From Linum tenue (Eukaryota; Streptophyta; Magnoliopsida; Malpighiales; Linaceae), in NCBI GenBank assembly GCA_946122785.1, contig CAMGYJ010000011.1, forward strand, positions 37,598,513 through 37,662,512: a stretch of DNA of 64,000 nt, written 5' to 3'. This document shows, piece after piece, positions 11,301 through 21,130 of this stretch. Both the position numbers and the translations under genes were made by a program. Position 1 is the first letter of the stretch. Each line of letters begins with the position of its first letter. The notes below the pieces were generated by a model. That model had not been told where the DNA came from. It was given only the letters and a program-made list of their open reading frames with translations, and ran no database searches.

Positions 11301-11353
11301 TTGGTCCGCAAAATCCGGGTGCTGATGTGTCGGACTCAGCTAATGCGACATAA
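8348..11353 (+). pseudogene. MuDR-type MULE transposase, frameshifted (copy 1)
   Basis: Two exons: 8348-10171 and 10476-11353 with a phase-1 intron (donor GGTAACC, acceptor TTATTCAG). The ATG at 8348 directly follows a TGTGCAG acceptor; a donor CTCGTAAGT at 8261 implies a leader intron. Order of domains: N-terminal region starting MAFRQFTLGLRWNG, acidic linker, MuDR DNA-binding domain (FTKGQQFGSKKEV to SRAVNTHTC), MULE catalytic core with first Asp in ITVDGTFLTGKY, second Asp in TIISDRNAG, and WCIRHF; after the intron a SWIM zinc finger (CSCQKYKGRGWPCSH) and a CCHC knuckle (CSICKVPGHDKRRC). Lesions: one A missing near 9007, and in-frame TGA at 9976-9978 within WFF-stop-QLRLHV. Full length would be about 900 residues, usual for MURA relatives. 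It would act in the nucleus on the element ends. Confidence 0.92.
10231..10398. mobile_element. Foldback (MITE-like) element in transposase intron
   Basis: Starts TTAGACTCTT and ends with its exact inverse, 168 bp. Inside, GGAAATGGGG pairs with CCCATTTCC, and GGGTTTTAAGCGAT is present twice. The same core occurs in intron 2 of both PMD genes (14430-14597, about 15940-16046 and 58346-58530). It fills most of the 304-bp intron. No clear target duplication. Confidence 0.75.
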
Positions 11354-11549
11354 TTTCCGATTATCATTCGTCAAGCTAGTTATAACTCTTACGTTGCATT
11401 TAATTGTGTATTGTTGATTGAACGAATTGGGATTATATCAAGTGAAGAGGAATCGTCATAATAACAATTTGATCAACACTCAATGAAATAAAATAGAATA
11501 AAGGGAATAGTTCCAAGTACATAGAGATAAAAATCAACTCAAAAACATC
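11354..11549. other. Intergenic space between converging MULE genes
   Basis: About 200 bp, AT-rich, separating the stop of the transposase from the last in-frame stop of the PMD gene. It includes AATGAAATAAAATAGAATAA near 11484, a possible two-way polyadenylation region. Nothing else seen. Confidence 0.5.
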
Positions 11550-14500
11550 TCAAGGAAGCTCACGAGCTTCACTGGAACCCACAGTTTTCTTGCTCCTTGT
11601 ACGTTTGCCGACGGGAGTAACAATAGGTGGTGGGGGTGGCAAGTTTCGAACGGCCGAGGTAGTGTGGCGCTCTTCGGTGCTATGTCGGCGGGGAAGCGAC
11701 ACTTCCGGGGTAGAGCGGGCGACATCGGCGCTCATACGGTGAGGAGTAGTAGGCCACTACTGATGAGGGCGATTCCATGGGTTGAACTCGTGTTGGCCTG
11801 TCGTGGAGGAACCATAATGCCAAGTCCCAGATGATGTTTGGCGGGGAGATTGGGGGTAGATAGGGTGGGAATCGTAGTATGTTTGGCGAGGATCGTTGTA
11901 TGAGATCGGGGTGGGATCATATGGGGATTGGTAGAAACTCTGAGAGGATTGATGGTAGGTCGAGCGGGGATCGTAGTATGAGCTTTGGTGGTGATCGTTG
12001 TGGTAGGAGGGGCGGAATTCTTGGGATGAAGTCGGGCCGGCATCTTGGGATGAAGTCGGGCGGGGAGATGGGGCGGAGGACGGGCGGGGAACTTGGGTGA
12101 AACTCGGTCCGGCACCTTGGGTGGAACTTGGTCCGGCACCATGTGTCACAACCAATGGGGGCGGCACTCTCCACCCCCCATATGGCGTTACCTCGGGCAT
12201 GTTGGGCCTTTCCCGAACCCTCTTGCTCTTCTTTCTCTTGTATGGTGGTGGGGGTGCGGGGACATCAAGTTGTACCGGAGGTGGTGCGGGCGCGGGCGCG
12301 GGAGGATATCTACGATGATCCCGGCCCTGAGCTCTGATACAGCAAAGTAGATTGTTTGCCATCCTCCTAATGAAGCTCACATCTTCATTGCCCAACTCAG
12401 TTCTTCCGGTAGTCATATCTTTGATCCGCTCGACCCCATCAGCCTAAATCACAAAAAAAGTAAGAAAGAGATTTAGGAACCAAGTAATAAATCATAGTAT
12501 GTTTAGACTGGTTATACTTACTAATGCACCATCGGCCGCACCTTCCGGAGTCATGTAACGAACCGATGTTTGCCGATATCGATCCAAGTATGGGTCATGA
12601 TACCCCATTCGGCCCACTTGATTTGGAGTGACAATATCCTGTAATTGTCAGTTCTCCCAAATTGCGATGAATTCCTTCAACTTCGTGGGCCAATCGCGAG
12701 TACCTTGCCGACCATCTCGGCCATGGAAGGCCCTTTGACTATCGGGGACCTCCAACGGAATGCACTGCTCCCGACCAAACTGACGGAGGCATAGATCCGG
12801 CAAGTGCCACTCCATGGTCCCAAAACAAATTAGAGGAACCCTCGTGCACCATTGCCCGATATGACCGGGGAATTGCTGGAGATGCCATTGAACGATGTTC
12901 TCCGGGTATGGATCGAAGACGATCTACAAGAAAGAAATGAGTAACGTAAGATTAATTAATTAGAAAAATACATGTAGTCCAATGAAAAAAAATATAAATG
13001 GATCGCAGTATAGAAGTTACCTCTCCTTCCCAAAATCGCTCAAACCTCCTCCGATACTCGTCCAACTTGTGTTGGACAAGGTTGTCGCATGTGGTGTGTC
13101 CGAGCCACCTTATTAATAAGACAATAATGAAACTACAATAAGATAAAACACAAGGGAAAATGTGTTATGACTACATGATGGGGTATGAGAAGTTTACCTT
13201 GTACCATAAGCTTCACCTCTTAGGGGATGATCGATTGGCCAATCCCTGTCTGGACGTTGGGCCGGTGCAATCCATGGCATATGCTCCCAAGTCCAAAATT
13301 GGACGATGAACATTGCGCCGCTGACCTCCCTCACAGCTTTTAGAGACTCATTGCACAAGTTGTGGTAGATCATAGCTAGGCAAGCAGATGCCCAACTATA
13401 CTCCCCCATCTCCTCCCAACTACTGAAGATGATCCTAAGCCATCCACAACTAAGGAGATTGCTTGATTTCTTGGAGAAGAACACTCCTACGATCATGCAT
13501 ATGAGATAGACACGAGCATATCTCTCCTTCTCATCCTCCGGACTTTCCTCGGTTAGGGGATGACTCTCGTAATGGTCTCTAAAATACTTCGTCAACCATG
13601 TAATTGAGACTTGGTGTTTCCTCATTGGTGGAATGCGATCGGTCGCATCAACGCAACCCTTCATCGGTACTTTCACTCCCAAATGACTGTGGATGAAATG
13701 AACCCAACTGGGCATACCGTCACGATCCTCGGGGGGATGATCACTCACGCACACCGGTTTGCCGTCGATGGGCAGATGGGTTAGGATGGCAACATCCTTT
13801 AGCGTGATGGTGGCCTCTCCTTCTCTAAAGTTGAAACAATGGGTCTCCTTTCTCCATCTCTCGGCTAATGCGGTGATGAGTTGGCGATCAATTTGGATGC
13901 CGTTAAAATGCCTAATCGAGTCTAACCGTGCCCTTTTGAGAAAGGGCAAGATAGCTGGGTGGAATGGGAGCACATTGGTCGTACCCCTGTAGCGGATTAT
14001 TGTTTGTGCCTCCTAGCAAAAATTTACACGTTAATTATTATATATTAGTAAGGGTTTTTTTTCTTATAACTAAATTAATTAAATTAAATTATGCGACAAG
14101 GAGCAGAATTTTATTATCATAAAAAGACATTTCATATTATCATATTATCATAAAACAAACGTCCTAAATTAATTAACATAATAACATTGTCAATGAATAA
14201 TAATTTAAAGAGGTACATACATATTATCGTAAAACAAACATACTAAATTAATTAACATAAATAACATTGTTAATAAATAATAATTTAAATAGAAACATAC
14301 ATATTCAAATGTTTGAAATTAATAAAATTCTTTTTATGCACATAAAAATAAATCGTATTGGTTGTTTGGTAAATAATTTAATCGTATTGGTTGTTTTAAA
14401 TAATTTAATCGAATATAAAGCAACACTCGTTAGACTCTTAGAAGAGGTATACATCTTCCTAGAAACGCAGTCTTTTTGACAGAAAAAGGGGGGATCCGAG

Positions 14501-14994
14501 GATCTCTTAATACCCGATTTTCCCAGGTAATGGGAGGATATGATAATCGCTTAAAACCCCATTTCCTTAGACGTGCATCTCTTTATAAAGAGTCAAATTA
14601 AGTGGCGCTATGTATTCGATTAAATTATTGAAAACCACCAACACGATTAAAAAATCAACATAAATTTATTTTATATTACATTAGGCACATTAACAAAATA
14701 AAAGAAGGACAAATGGTGAAGAATTGTATGTACCGGGTGAGCGTTCCAAACATTCCTTGACCGATGGTTGGGTTGGTCGTACAAGTCGGTTCGATCCAAC
14801 TCTCCTTGCTCGAGATAATACCGTTGGTTGTATATATCGACGTCCTCCCCAACCTACAAGAAAATAACAACGAGGTTAGTACATAGATTAATTAAAAAAC
14901 TTATAACAACAACAAAAATTAAACCAGAATAATGAGTACATACCGCTTGAAATTCATCAACATAAACTCCTTCTCCTTGCCACCAATCGGCCAT
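11550..14994 (-). pseudogene. Six-exon PMD gene of nested MULE, two internal stops (copy 1)
   Basis: Minus-strand exons: 14944-14994, 14734-14853, 13198-14012, 13021-13108, 12522-12923, 11550-12443. All boundaries are GT-AG and the phases (0,0,2,0,0) join into one 789-codon frame. Exon 1 starts MADWWQGEGVYVDEFQA. Exon 3 carries the PMD core: ILPFLKRARLDSIRHFNG, ALAERWRKETHCFNF, ITLKDVAILTHLPIDG, SITWLTKYFRDHY and a C-terminal WTWEHMPWIAP. Exon 6 is Pro/Ser/Thr-rich with a basic KRKKSKRVRERPNMPE segment, possibly nuclear targeting. In-frame stops: TGA at 12648-12650 (after AIWEN) and TAG at 11757-11759 (after NPWNRPHQ); the second could be the true terminus. The same stops occur in copy 2. It resembles the PP7-long-form/MAIN-like class of PMD proteins. 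Its role in transposition is unknown. Confidence 0.88.
14380..14648. mobile_element. Foldback element in intron 2 of nested PMD gene
   Basis: Long imperfect terminal inverted repeats (AATCGTATTGGTTGTTTTAA against inverse AATCGTGTTGGTGGTTTTCA) enclose the 168-bp core (14430-14597) also seen in the transposase intron. Total about 269 bp, non-coding, predicted to fold as one hairpin. The older PMD-MULE has a homologous element in the same intron (58303-58600). Confidence 0.75.
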
Positions 14995-15203
14995 TTTTTC
15001 GGCGCAATTCGGAAAGAGTTTCGGCTCGGCGGGTTTTGAGAAAAAAACCTAAGAAATGTTTTCTAATGGCAGATCGGACTTAGCCGCAACCAACATACCA
15101 CTATTTCCTAGGCTTTTGGGAGAGGAGGGTTTAGAGAGATAAATTGTAGAGAGAGAAGGAAGAATGGGTTGTGGTGTGAAGAAATGAGAGGGGAATGGGG
15201 GGG

Positions 15204-15211
15204 TATTTATA
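15204..15211 (-). promoter_or_regulatory. TATA box of nested PMD gene
   Basis: TATAAATA on the minus strand in GGGTATAAATACCC, about 210 bp upstream of the PMD ATG at 14994, followed by a CT-rich leader (CTCTCTCTACAATTTATC). The same box and leader precede the older PMD gene at 57735-57742. It sits between the palindrome array and the gene, so the TIR carries the promoter. Confidence 0.75.
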
Positions 15212-15218
15212 CCCATCA

Positions 15219-15637
15219 GGCCGCACCCTCCAGGGGCGGTCGGGTAATTTTACCCTCAGGGAAACCGCACCTTGCCGAGGCCGTTTGCGTTTCCCGAGAG
15301 TTGACCGCACCTCGAAGACCCGTTCCCCGATCTGTGGCGCGGATCGCTCCGCTAGCGCCCGTTCAGCGGTCGGATCGTGCCCCCATCCAACGGTCTTCAA
15401 GACCGTTCCACAAAAACAGAGGACCGCATCTTGGCGCTGCGGTTCGCGTGCTGACGTGGCACGGAACGCACCTCTAAGGTGCGGTTTACACTTGAAACGC
15501 ACCTGAAAGGTGCGGTTCGTTAATAAAACGCACCTTAGGGGTGCGTTCCGTTAGAAAAGGTGCTACAATTGTAAATTTTTTTATTTGGGTGCTAGTTTTG
15601 TAATTTTTTTAATGGTGCTAGAATTGGAAAAAAACTC
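15219..15637. repeat. Right TIR and palindrome array of nested MULE
   Basis: About seven imperfect palindromes between 15219 and 15552 (for example ACGCACCTCTAAGGTGCGGT near 15465), then the ~85-bp terminal repeat ending GGAAAAAAACTC. Spacer sequences differ from unit to unit while the CGCACC/GGTGCG arms are kept. Confidence 0.85.
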
Positions 15638-15874
15638 TTTTAATTAATCTATGTACTAACCTTGTTGTTATTCTCTCGTAGGTTGGGGACGACGTGAATA
15701 TATACAACCAACGGTACTATTTGGATCAAGGGCCTATTGATCCGACCAACTTGTATGACCAACCCAACCATCGTTCAAAGGATGTTTTGGAACGATCACC
15801 CGGTACATACAATTCTTCATCATTTATCTTTCTTTATATTTTGCTAATGTACTTAGTCGAATATAAAATAAATT

Positions 15875-16046
15875 TGAAATAATTTAATCGTATTGGTTAT
15901 TTTCAATAATTTAATCGAATACATAGCGCCACTTACTTCGACTCTTTATAAAGAGATGCACGTCTAAGGAAATGGGATTTTAAGCGATTATCATGATCCT
16001 CCCATTTCCTGGGAAAATCGGGTATTAAGAGATCCTCGGATCCCCC
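15875..16046. mobile_element. Truncated foldback in intron 2 of older PMD gene
   Basis: Matches the left half of the foldback at 58303-58600 (AATCGTATTGGTTATTTTCA, then CGACTCTTTATAAAGAGATG) and breaks at GGATCCCCC near 16046, where the copia fragment begins. Confidence 0.75.
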
Positions 16047-16673
16047 TAGATCGTTCGCTTTTCAACAATGTATCAAATATTCCAAGGATAACTTTTCTAA
16101 TGTGGAAAATTAGACTTAGCTGCAACCACAGAGCATACTCAGCATTACCTTTTTGATGTGGAAGTTTAGACTAGGCTGCAACCACAGAGCATACTCAGCA
16201 TAACCTTGGCTCTGATACCACTTGTTGAGTTTTGGATCGGGTATGCTCTAAACAGCACTTTTTAAACTTTGTGGGAAACAATACAAATATTACAAACTCA
16301 AGTGACTGATTTTATTATTTTACAACACAAGAAGTCACACTACTAACATACAACTCACCACACTATAACTTCTCTCTCACAACTCACCACACTCCTCTCT
16401 TACTCACGTCACTCCCTCTCTCTTTTCTTTCTTTCTTTTCCTCTTCTCACTTTTCTCCACACTTTACAAACAAACCAAGTTGCTCCTTTTATACTAGAAG
16501 GGAACCGACTTAAAACCCAAAAAATCTACCCAAATATAATTATTTTATTTTTCCTCTAGATCATTCTCCGTTCTCTCAGCCACTCTTCTTCATTCTAGTG
16601 TCTTCTTCATTCTTCTCCCTTTTCCTTCCCATAACAAAATATCCCAACCAATCAAATATATTTTAATCCTTCA
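16047..16673 (-). mobile_element. Truncated Ty1/copia element: 5' LTR, primer site and ~160 bp internal
   Basis: On the minus strand an LTR of roughly 450 bp (about 16673 to 16223) ends in CTCAACA, then AG, then TGGTATCAGAGCC (16208-16220), the classic primer site complementary to initiator-Met tRNA. Within the LTR, TATAAAAGGAGC (16485-16496) is a good TATA box. Internal sequence runs only to about 16047 and contains a ~60-bp direct duplication (GCTGCAACCACAGAGCATAC at about 16117 and 16177). No gag-pol and no second LTR here. The outer LTR end is estimated from a TGAAGG start and is less certain. Confidence 0.75.
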
Positions 16674-19144
16674 TGGACTAGGTATATATGTGTTCAAATC
16701 GAGGTCTGAATGCCGAATATATGTCTTACTTAACCCTCAAAGTGATACAGGTTCAGCCTGGTGACTGGTGCTTGATAATTTGGTCTTGTTCTGTTTTATA
16801 ATGACTTGAGTTGCATTGGGTTCTATAAATACCTTCTTGTATGCTATGATTTGGTTCTCTTGAATTGTTGTGTTTGTAATTGTATTTTCCCTGCTTCTTT
16901 GAATTTGACAGAGGGGAAGCTCAGACGCAATATTGAAGGAGCTCAAGAATATACACATGCCTCAAACAGAAGTTAGAAAGATAAGGAGAACGAGGAGAAC
17001 AAATTTAAGGGATTTGGGGTATATGATTTCTTTCCCTTTCCAAGTTCCTTTCTTCTGTCTTTTCTGGATTCCTTTTTCTTGATTTTGCAGGGGTCTTGTT
17101 TCAGAAATTTGAAGCTTGTTTAGAGGCTTTTAATGATAGATTATGCGATGTTTATTGTTCAATTGCAGTATGTTCATTCATTTATGCTCTTAATCATGAT
17201 TTTTTATATGGATGAGACATCATAATATAAAGTAATACTAGCTTTGTCATCCAATTTGTTTTTAGTGGTTGAGCAATTTGGCTGGTCTCACATCAAGTTG
17301 GCCAATATAACTTGAGACCTAACATTATCAATAATAAAATGTAGTGCTTTTCACCTAGTTACCGTATGTAATCAATGGGATCCGAAAACTATTATTTGTT
17401 ATGATTCACCCATTTGTATTCTTCTTTGTTAACTATCAATCTTGGGACTAAAATCCGATCTTATGCTGTTGAATGATGGAAGTTGTGTATGAAAGAACAC
17501 TTTAAGTAATGTTCTCTCTACACCTGGTTCCATGTTCTTGTTATGCTGATTGTATCCATAAGGAAAAGGTCCCATGCTTATTCTTATGTCGTCATTACCG
17601 TCTTAACACTCTCTCTAGATGCAGCCCCTTCACTGATTCACTTTCCTTCCTCTCCTAGATTATGAAATTTTGGATGATTCTAATTCTAAACTCATGGTTT
17701 TCTTTGCTCCACTTATTTCCTTTCTGGTTGATTAAGATATAAATAACTAAGACCAGATTTGGATTTAAACTTCTTGCTGATTTGTTTTATTGAGCTCTAA
17801 AATCTTAAAAGGGTTCTAAAAGACCACAACAGAAAAGAGGGGTCAGATATGATTTTCAGAGTTTCTCTGCAGTGGTTGGACCCAATTGAATTGGGAAGAA
17901 CAATGTGATAGAGCAAAGCAGGTACCTTCAAATGCTTTCATGTCCATTGATTGAGACTTGCACAAATTAGCAAATTTGGGGACTGGATTATTTGATTTTG
18001 TCTTGGTTTTCCCACACTCTCCTTTTTACCTTCTATGATTCTTCTTGTCATGAGCTTGTATAGCATTTAGTATTTTGTAGCAACATTCTAAGGTGCAAAC
18101 AAACTGAAGAAGAACTAGTTTAGTTTTCTTTCGGAGGCTTGTTGCAATGATGAGAAAAGCAGATTTACCTATTACTTTTTTCAGGAAGCTATTACTAGGC
18201 TAGCTATATTTTTTATATTCATGCTCAACTCTGACTGTTTTTCAGGCAGCTTGTTTGAACAGGTTGAATGTGTAGAATTTGGTGTATAGAGGGTATTTTT
18301 GCTGAGTGCCAAGCAGGGTGAATAGGTGGGTACAATTTTGGATAGAATTGTGTATAGAATTCTATTTTAAGTGTATAGAATTGTGCAAAGTGCAACTACT
18401 TGAATGTTAGTTTGGGGACGAGTTTGCCTCTAGCAGCAGCAGTGAATGTTTGTTTTGGCAGCATGAGGGCCAGAAGTAGTTGATGCAGCAGAGGCATTCC
18501 ATCGTGGTGCTTGTTCTGTTTGTTCTTTCTTTCGTGGTTGAATGGTTGATCTTTGTTTATCCAATCCGCCAAATTGTGAGACAAAGAAGTTACAAGGTTA
18601 GTGATCATTAAAGTTAAAAACAAGTTTGCTGCTTTTAAGAGTATGTTCATTGGATTGTATTAAGCACTAACAGCAACAACAAATATGTCAAAGCAATTGA
18701 TTATGTATGTCTATGGATTGATTCGGCTTTAATTTTTCTGGGCTTGCAGTGTGGTTGGTAACTAGCTTGATGATTCAATTTGTAGGAACAACTAGAATAG
18801 AAGCAACGCTTTAGGGGCTATGAAGTGTATACGTAGTTCTTACCTTGAGAAAAAGGCATTTGGGTAAAGTCTTTTTAAGTTCCTCTTTAAGTTTCCAGCT
18901 TCTTTATTCATGTTATGTTGAATTTGGGTTCAACTGACTTGTCATTGAGTACTGAAATTTTAATTGTTGTTCATGGCAGATACAACAGTGCAAGATGCCA
19001 CAGACGGAGTTCACTTTTTTTTTTGCTAGAAGGAAGAAATTTTGAAAGTTAACTCTTGATAGACAATCTTGATGTTGAATTTAATACCATAGAATTAATA
19101 ATTAGTTAGCATATTGAAGAGAACCAGTTATTACCATGATATAG
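16674..19144. other. 2.5 kb without a recognisable gene
   Basis: The sequence has an intron-like feel (T-rich, TTTTGCAG and TTGACAG acceptor-like sites). One possible exon near 16912-17020 reads on + as LKELKNIHMPQTEVRKIRR before GGGGTATATG, and a related phrase (MPQTEF) follows a GGCAG at about 18978. I do not recognise either, and no longer frame links them. GTGTATAGAATTG repeats near 18350-18385. Confidence 0.4.
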
Positions 19145-19764
19145 ATTGTAACATTATTGAATTATTTACTACAAGATTTGAGATTTTTTATAGTAATATT
19201 ATTTTGTTGTTACTTTGTGGCAGAGAATTAAATACACGTTTTTGTAATTAGTAATAAAAAATCCATAATTAATCTTGTTATATAGATATTGTAATTCAAT
19301 ATTGTAACATTATTGAATTATTTACTACAAGATTTGAGATTTTTTATAGTAATATTATTTTGTTGTTACTTTGTGGCAGAGAATTAAATACACGGTTTTG
19401 TAATTAGTAATAAAAAATCCATAATTAATCTTGTTATATAGATATTGTAATTCAATATTGTAACATTATTGAATTATTTACTACAAGATTTGAGATTTTT
19501 TATAGTAATATTATTTTGTTGTTACTTTGTGGCAGAGAATTAAATACACGTTTTTGTAATTAGTAATAAAAAATCCATAATTAATCTTGTTATATAGATA
19601 TTGTAATTCAATATTGTAACATTATTGAATTATTTACTACAAGATTTGAGATTTTTTATAGTAATATTATTTTTTGTTACTTTGTGGCAGAGAATTAAAT
19701 ACACGTTTTTGTAATTAGTAATAAAAAATCCATAATTAATCTTGTTATATAGATATTGTAATTA
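19145..19764. repeat. 156-bp tandem repeat, four units (copy 1)
   Basis: Units start ATTGTAACATTATTGAATTA at 19145, 19301, 19457 and 19613 with an exact 156-bp period; the last has a 3-bp deletion. Each contains TTACTACAAGATTTGAG, similar to the CACTACAAGAAAA terminus of CACTA transposons, which directly follow. Copy 2 has only two units (53248, 53404). Confidence 0.95.
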
Positions 19765-20025
19765 GTCATAGAAAAATACCGTGACTAGTGGTTGTAATTA
19801 GCTTTAGTTAAATACTGTGACTAGTGATTAGTATTTAATCATGGTGGACCCAATCACTACAAGCAGTAAATACCGTGACTAGTGATCGGCATCTAGTCAC
19901 GGGAAGCGATTAGTCGCGAAGCTTTATATTACGGTAATTTTCCCGTGACTAAAATTATTTATCACGGGAAACATGCTTTTAAACACGGGATATCCCCGTG
20001 ATTAAATGACCATTTTCTTGTAGTA
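19765..20025. mobile_element. CACTA-like terminus with subterminal repeats
   Basis: The right end, read on minus, begins TACTACAAGAAAATGG, one base from the canonical CACTACAAGAAAA. CACTACAAGCAG at 19855 could be the opposite end of a ~170-bp deletion derivative. ACCGTGACTAGTG is repeated three times and its inverse (CCCGTGACTA, CACGGGA) follows, typical CACTA subterminal structure. No transposase is present. Copy 2 lacks about 17 bp here (GTCACG to AAGCTT). Confidence 0.7.
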
Positions 20026-20440
20026 TATATTGCGTCTACAATAGGTACACTTGCTTTAATAGTCACACTTTGAAAAGGCGATAAAGCTCTTGGTGTCATT
20101 GCTGGGATTATGATATAAGGAACGGTTTTATTTTATTACTTTAACCATTGTGCTTTTGTTTCTGTTTGTGTTTCCTTCATACTTCGTGGATGTGCTTGTC
20201 TTTGCTTCTATGTCAATAGTAGTTTATGCGAAGAGGTCATCCTCCAGAATTCTCCTTTGATTTGAAGATAAAGAGGACCTTGCATAGACCCTCACGTGAG
20301 CAGTAACAGAACGAAACCATGACCAAAGGAGCCGAAGAAGGCAATGATAATATGAAGTTGGACTACTCTCTTCCTACATTGGATGGCATCACTATCTATT
20401 ACTAATGCCAAATTACTTATTTATGGCATGCCGCACAATG
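20026..20440. other. No gene recognised
   Basis: Mixed sequence with short open stretches but no domain I recognise, lying between the CACTA-like end and the block that resembles the LysM gene upstream region. Confidence 0.5.
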
Positions 20441-20948
20441 CGAGCTTTAGGGCTAGTAAGTATTATTAGATGTATAATATTAGTTTTCATGTATGATATT
20501 TCCAGATAAGTATTATAAGATGCAAACTAAGCTCTGGTGATAATTCTTGTTTTAGTGTACACTCTAATTATCATTTATATTAATAAGAAATTACATTTGT
20601 TCATTTATATAGAAGGAGAAAAAAAAAAAACAATTTCCATTTGGTTGCATGGTTGGTTGCAACACTTAAGAATTTTAGACATTTAAAACCTCCTCCCCCT
20701 GCTATACCTTCAATGTTCATTCTGCGCGGCCGCTAAAGATTCCGCCCAACCCAAAAGAAAACAAAATTGCTAAAACTAATGAAAGCGCAACCCAAAAGAA
20801 AAAAAAATTGCTAAAATTAGAGAAATACATATCCGCCAGGTCAACCACGGCATGATATTGGGTTGAAGGTCAAATTGTGTTCTTTGTTTTCTTTGATTTG
20901 TTAAGTGTGACTATTTTTTAATTTTTTTTTTCGTCTAATTCATTATTT
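20441..20948. repeat. Paralogue of the LysM-gene upstream region
   Basis: 20441-20630 matches 29685-29815 (AAGTATTATTAGATG, ATCATTTATATTAATAAGAA) and 20641-20790 matches about 29885-30040 (CTCCTCCCCC, CGGCCGCTAAAGATTCCG, AAATTGCTAAAA). This suggests a second copy of the LysM 5' region without its gene. 20641-20948 is also the left member of the direct repeat flanking the LINE. Confidence 0.7.
20641..20948. repeat. Left ~308-bp direct repeat flanking the LINE (copy 1)
   Basis: From TTGGTTGCATGGTTGG to ATTCATTATTT. It is nearly identical to 27031-27338, which begins four bases after the LINE poly(A). It behaves as a target-site duplication of exceptional length. Confidence 0.8.
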
Positions 20949-21130
20949 GTGAAGTGTGACTATTTTTTGTTTTTTGTTTTCCTTCATTCTACGAGACCAA
21001 CAGGGGGTTACAAGCCAGTTGGTGTGCAGGTGATGAATGGGGAGAATTCGGCTCTCCAGGGGTTTCCCACTTGAGCTTCGGCTTGCTGGTTCCTTGGAGG
21101 AGTCTCTTTCCCTTTATACTCTTTTTTATT

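Larger units (their letters stand above)
7789..15637. mobile_element. Nested two-gene MULE with PMD gene (copy 1), 7.85 kb
   Basis: Terminal inverted repeats begin GAGTTTTTTCCAGAAATAGC on the left and, inverted, GAGTTTTTTTCCAATTCTAG on the right; about 80 bp aligns imperfectly before the palindrome arrays start. A perfect 9-bp duplication TTTTAATTA lies at 7780-7788 and 15638-15646, the size expected for Mutator-like elements. The uninterrupted target with a single TTTTAATTA exists at 58056-58064. Inside are a transposase gene reading right from the left end and a PMD gene reading left from the right end; their stops are about 200 bp apart. This is the layout of maize MuDR (mudrA/mudrB), with a PMD gene in the mudrB place. 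Both genes carry disabling lesions. Confidence 0.93.
7685..15802 (+). pseudogene. Older MULE PMD pseudogene, exons 1-2 (copy 1)
   Basis: Exon 1 (7685-7734) begins ATG (MDEWFQEEGVYYDE) and exon 2 (15682-15802) encodes VGDDVNIYNQRYYLDQG. Between them is the intron carrying the nested MULE. Compared with the clean version at 57960-58219, exon 1 lacks one T and exon 2 has one extra T, so both are frameshifted. The promoter is also damaged: about 140 bp present at 57601-57740, including a TATAAATA box, is missing here. The gene is homologous, exon for exon, to the PMD gene inside the nested MULE. Confidence 0.75.
7125..16046. mobile_element. Older PMD-MULE, right-truncated and split by a nested MULE (locus A, copy 1)
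   Basis: The left terminus near 7125 (GGGATTTTTCCAATAATAGC) resembles the terminus of the nested MULE, and is followed by palindromic CGCACC..GGTGCG repeats and the first exons of a PMD gene reading inward (+). The nested element occupies 7789-15637; after it the old element resumes at exon 2 and intron 2 and stops abruptly near 16046, where copia-LTR sequence begins. The transposase side is missing, so the right end and target duplication cannot be determined. A second copy without the nested element is at 57303-59435. Confidence 0.75.

Noticed and set aside
11879..12350. Several plus-strand Gly-rich frames
   Set aside because: Antisense shadows of the Pro-rich exon 6 of the PMD gene.
15131..15506. 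Overlapping frames of about 100-120 codons on both strands in the right MULE end
   Set aside because: They run through the GC-rich palindrome array and the PMD promoter; open in several frames because of composition.
16223..16673. Solo LTR interpretation
   Set aside because: The primer site and ~160 bp of internal sequence are still attached, so it is a truncated element rather than a solo LTR.
18396..18650. 84-codon minus-strand frame
   Set aside because: No recognisable motif, not followed by any other coding evidence, located in non-coding DNA.
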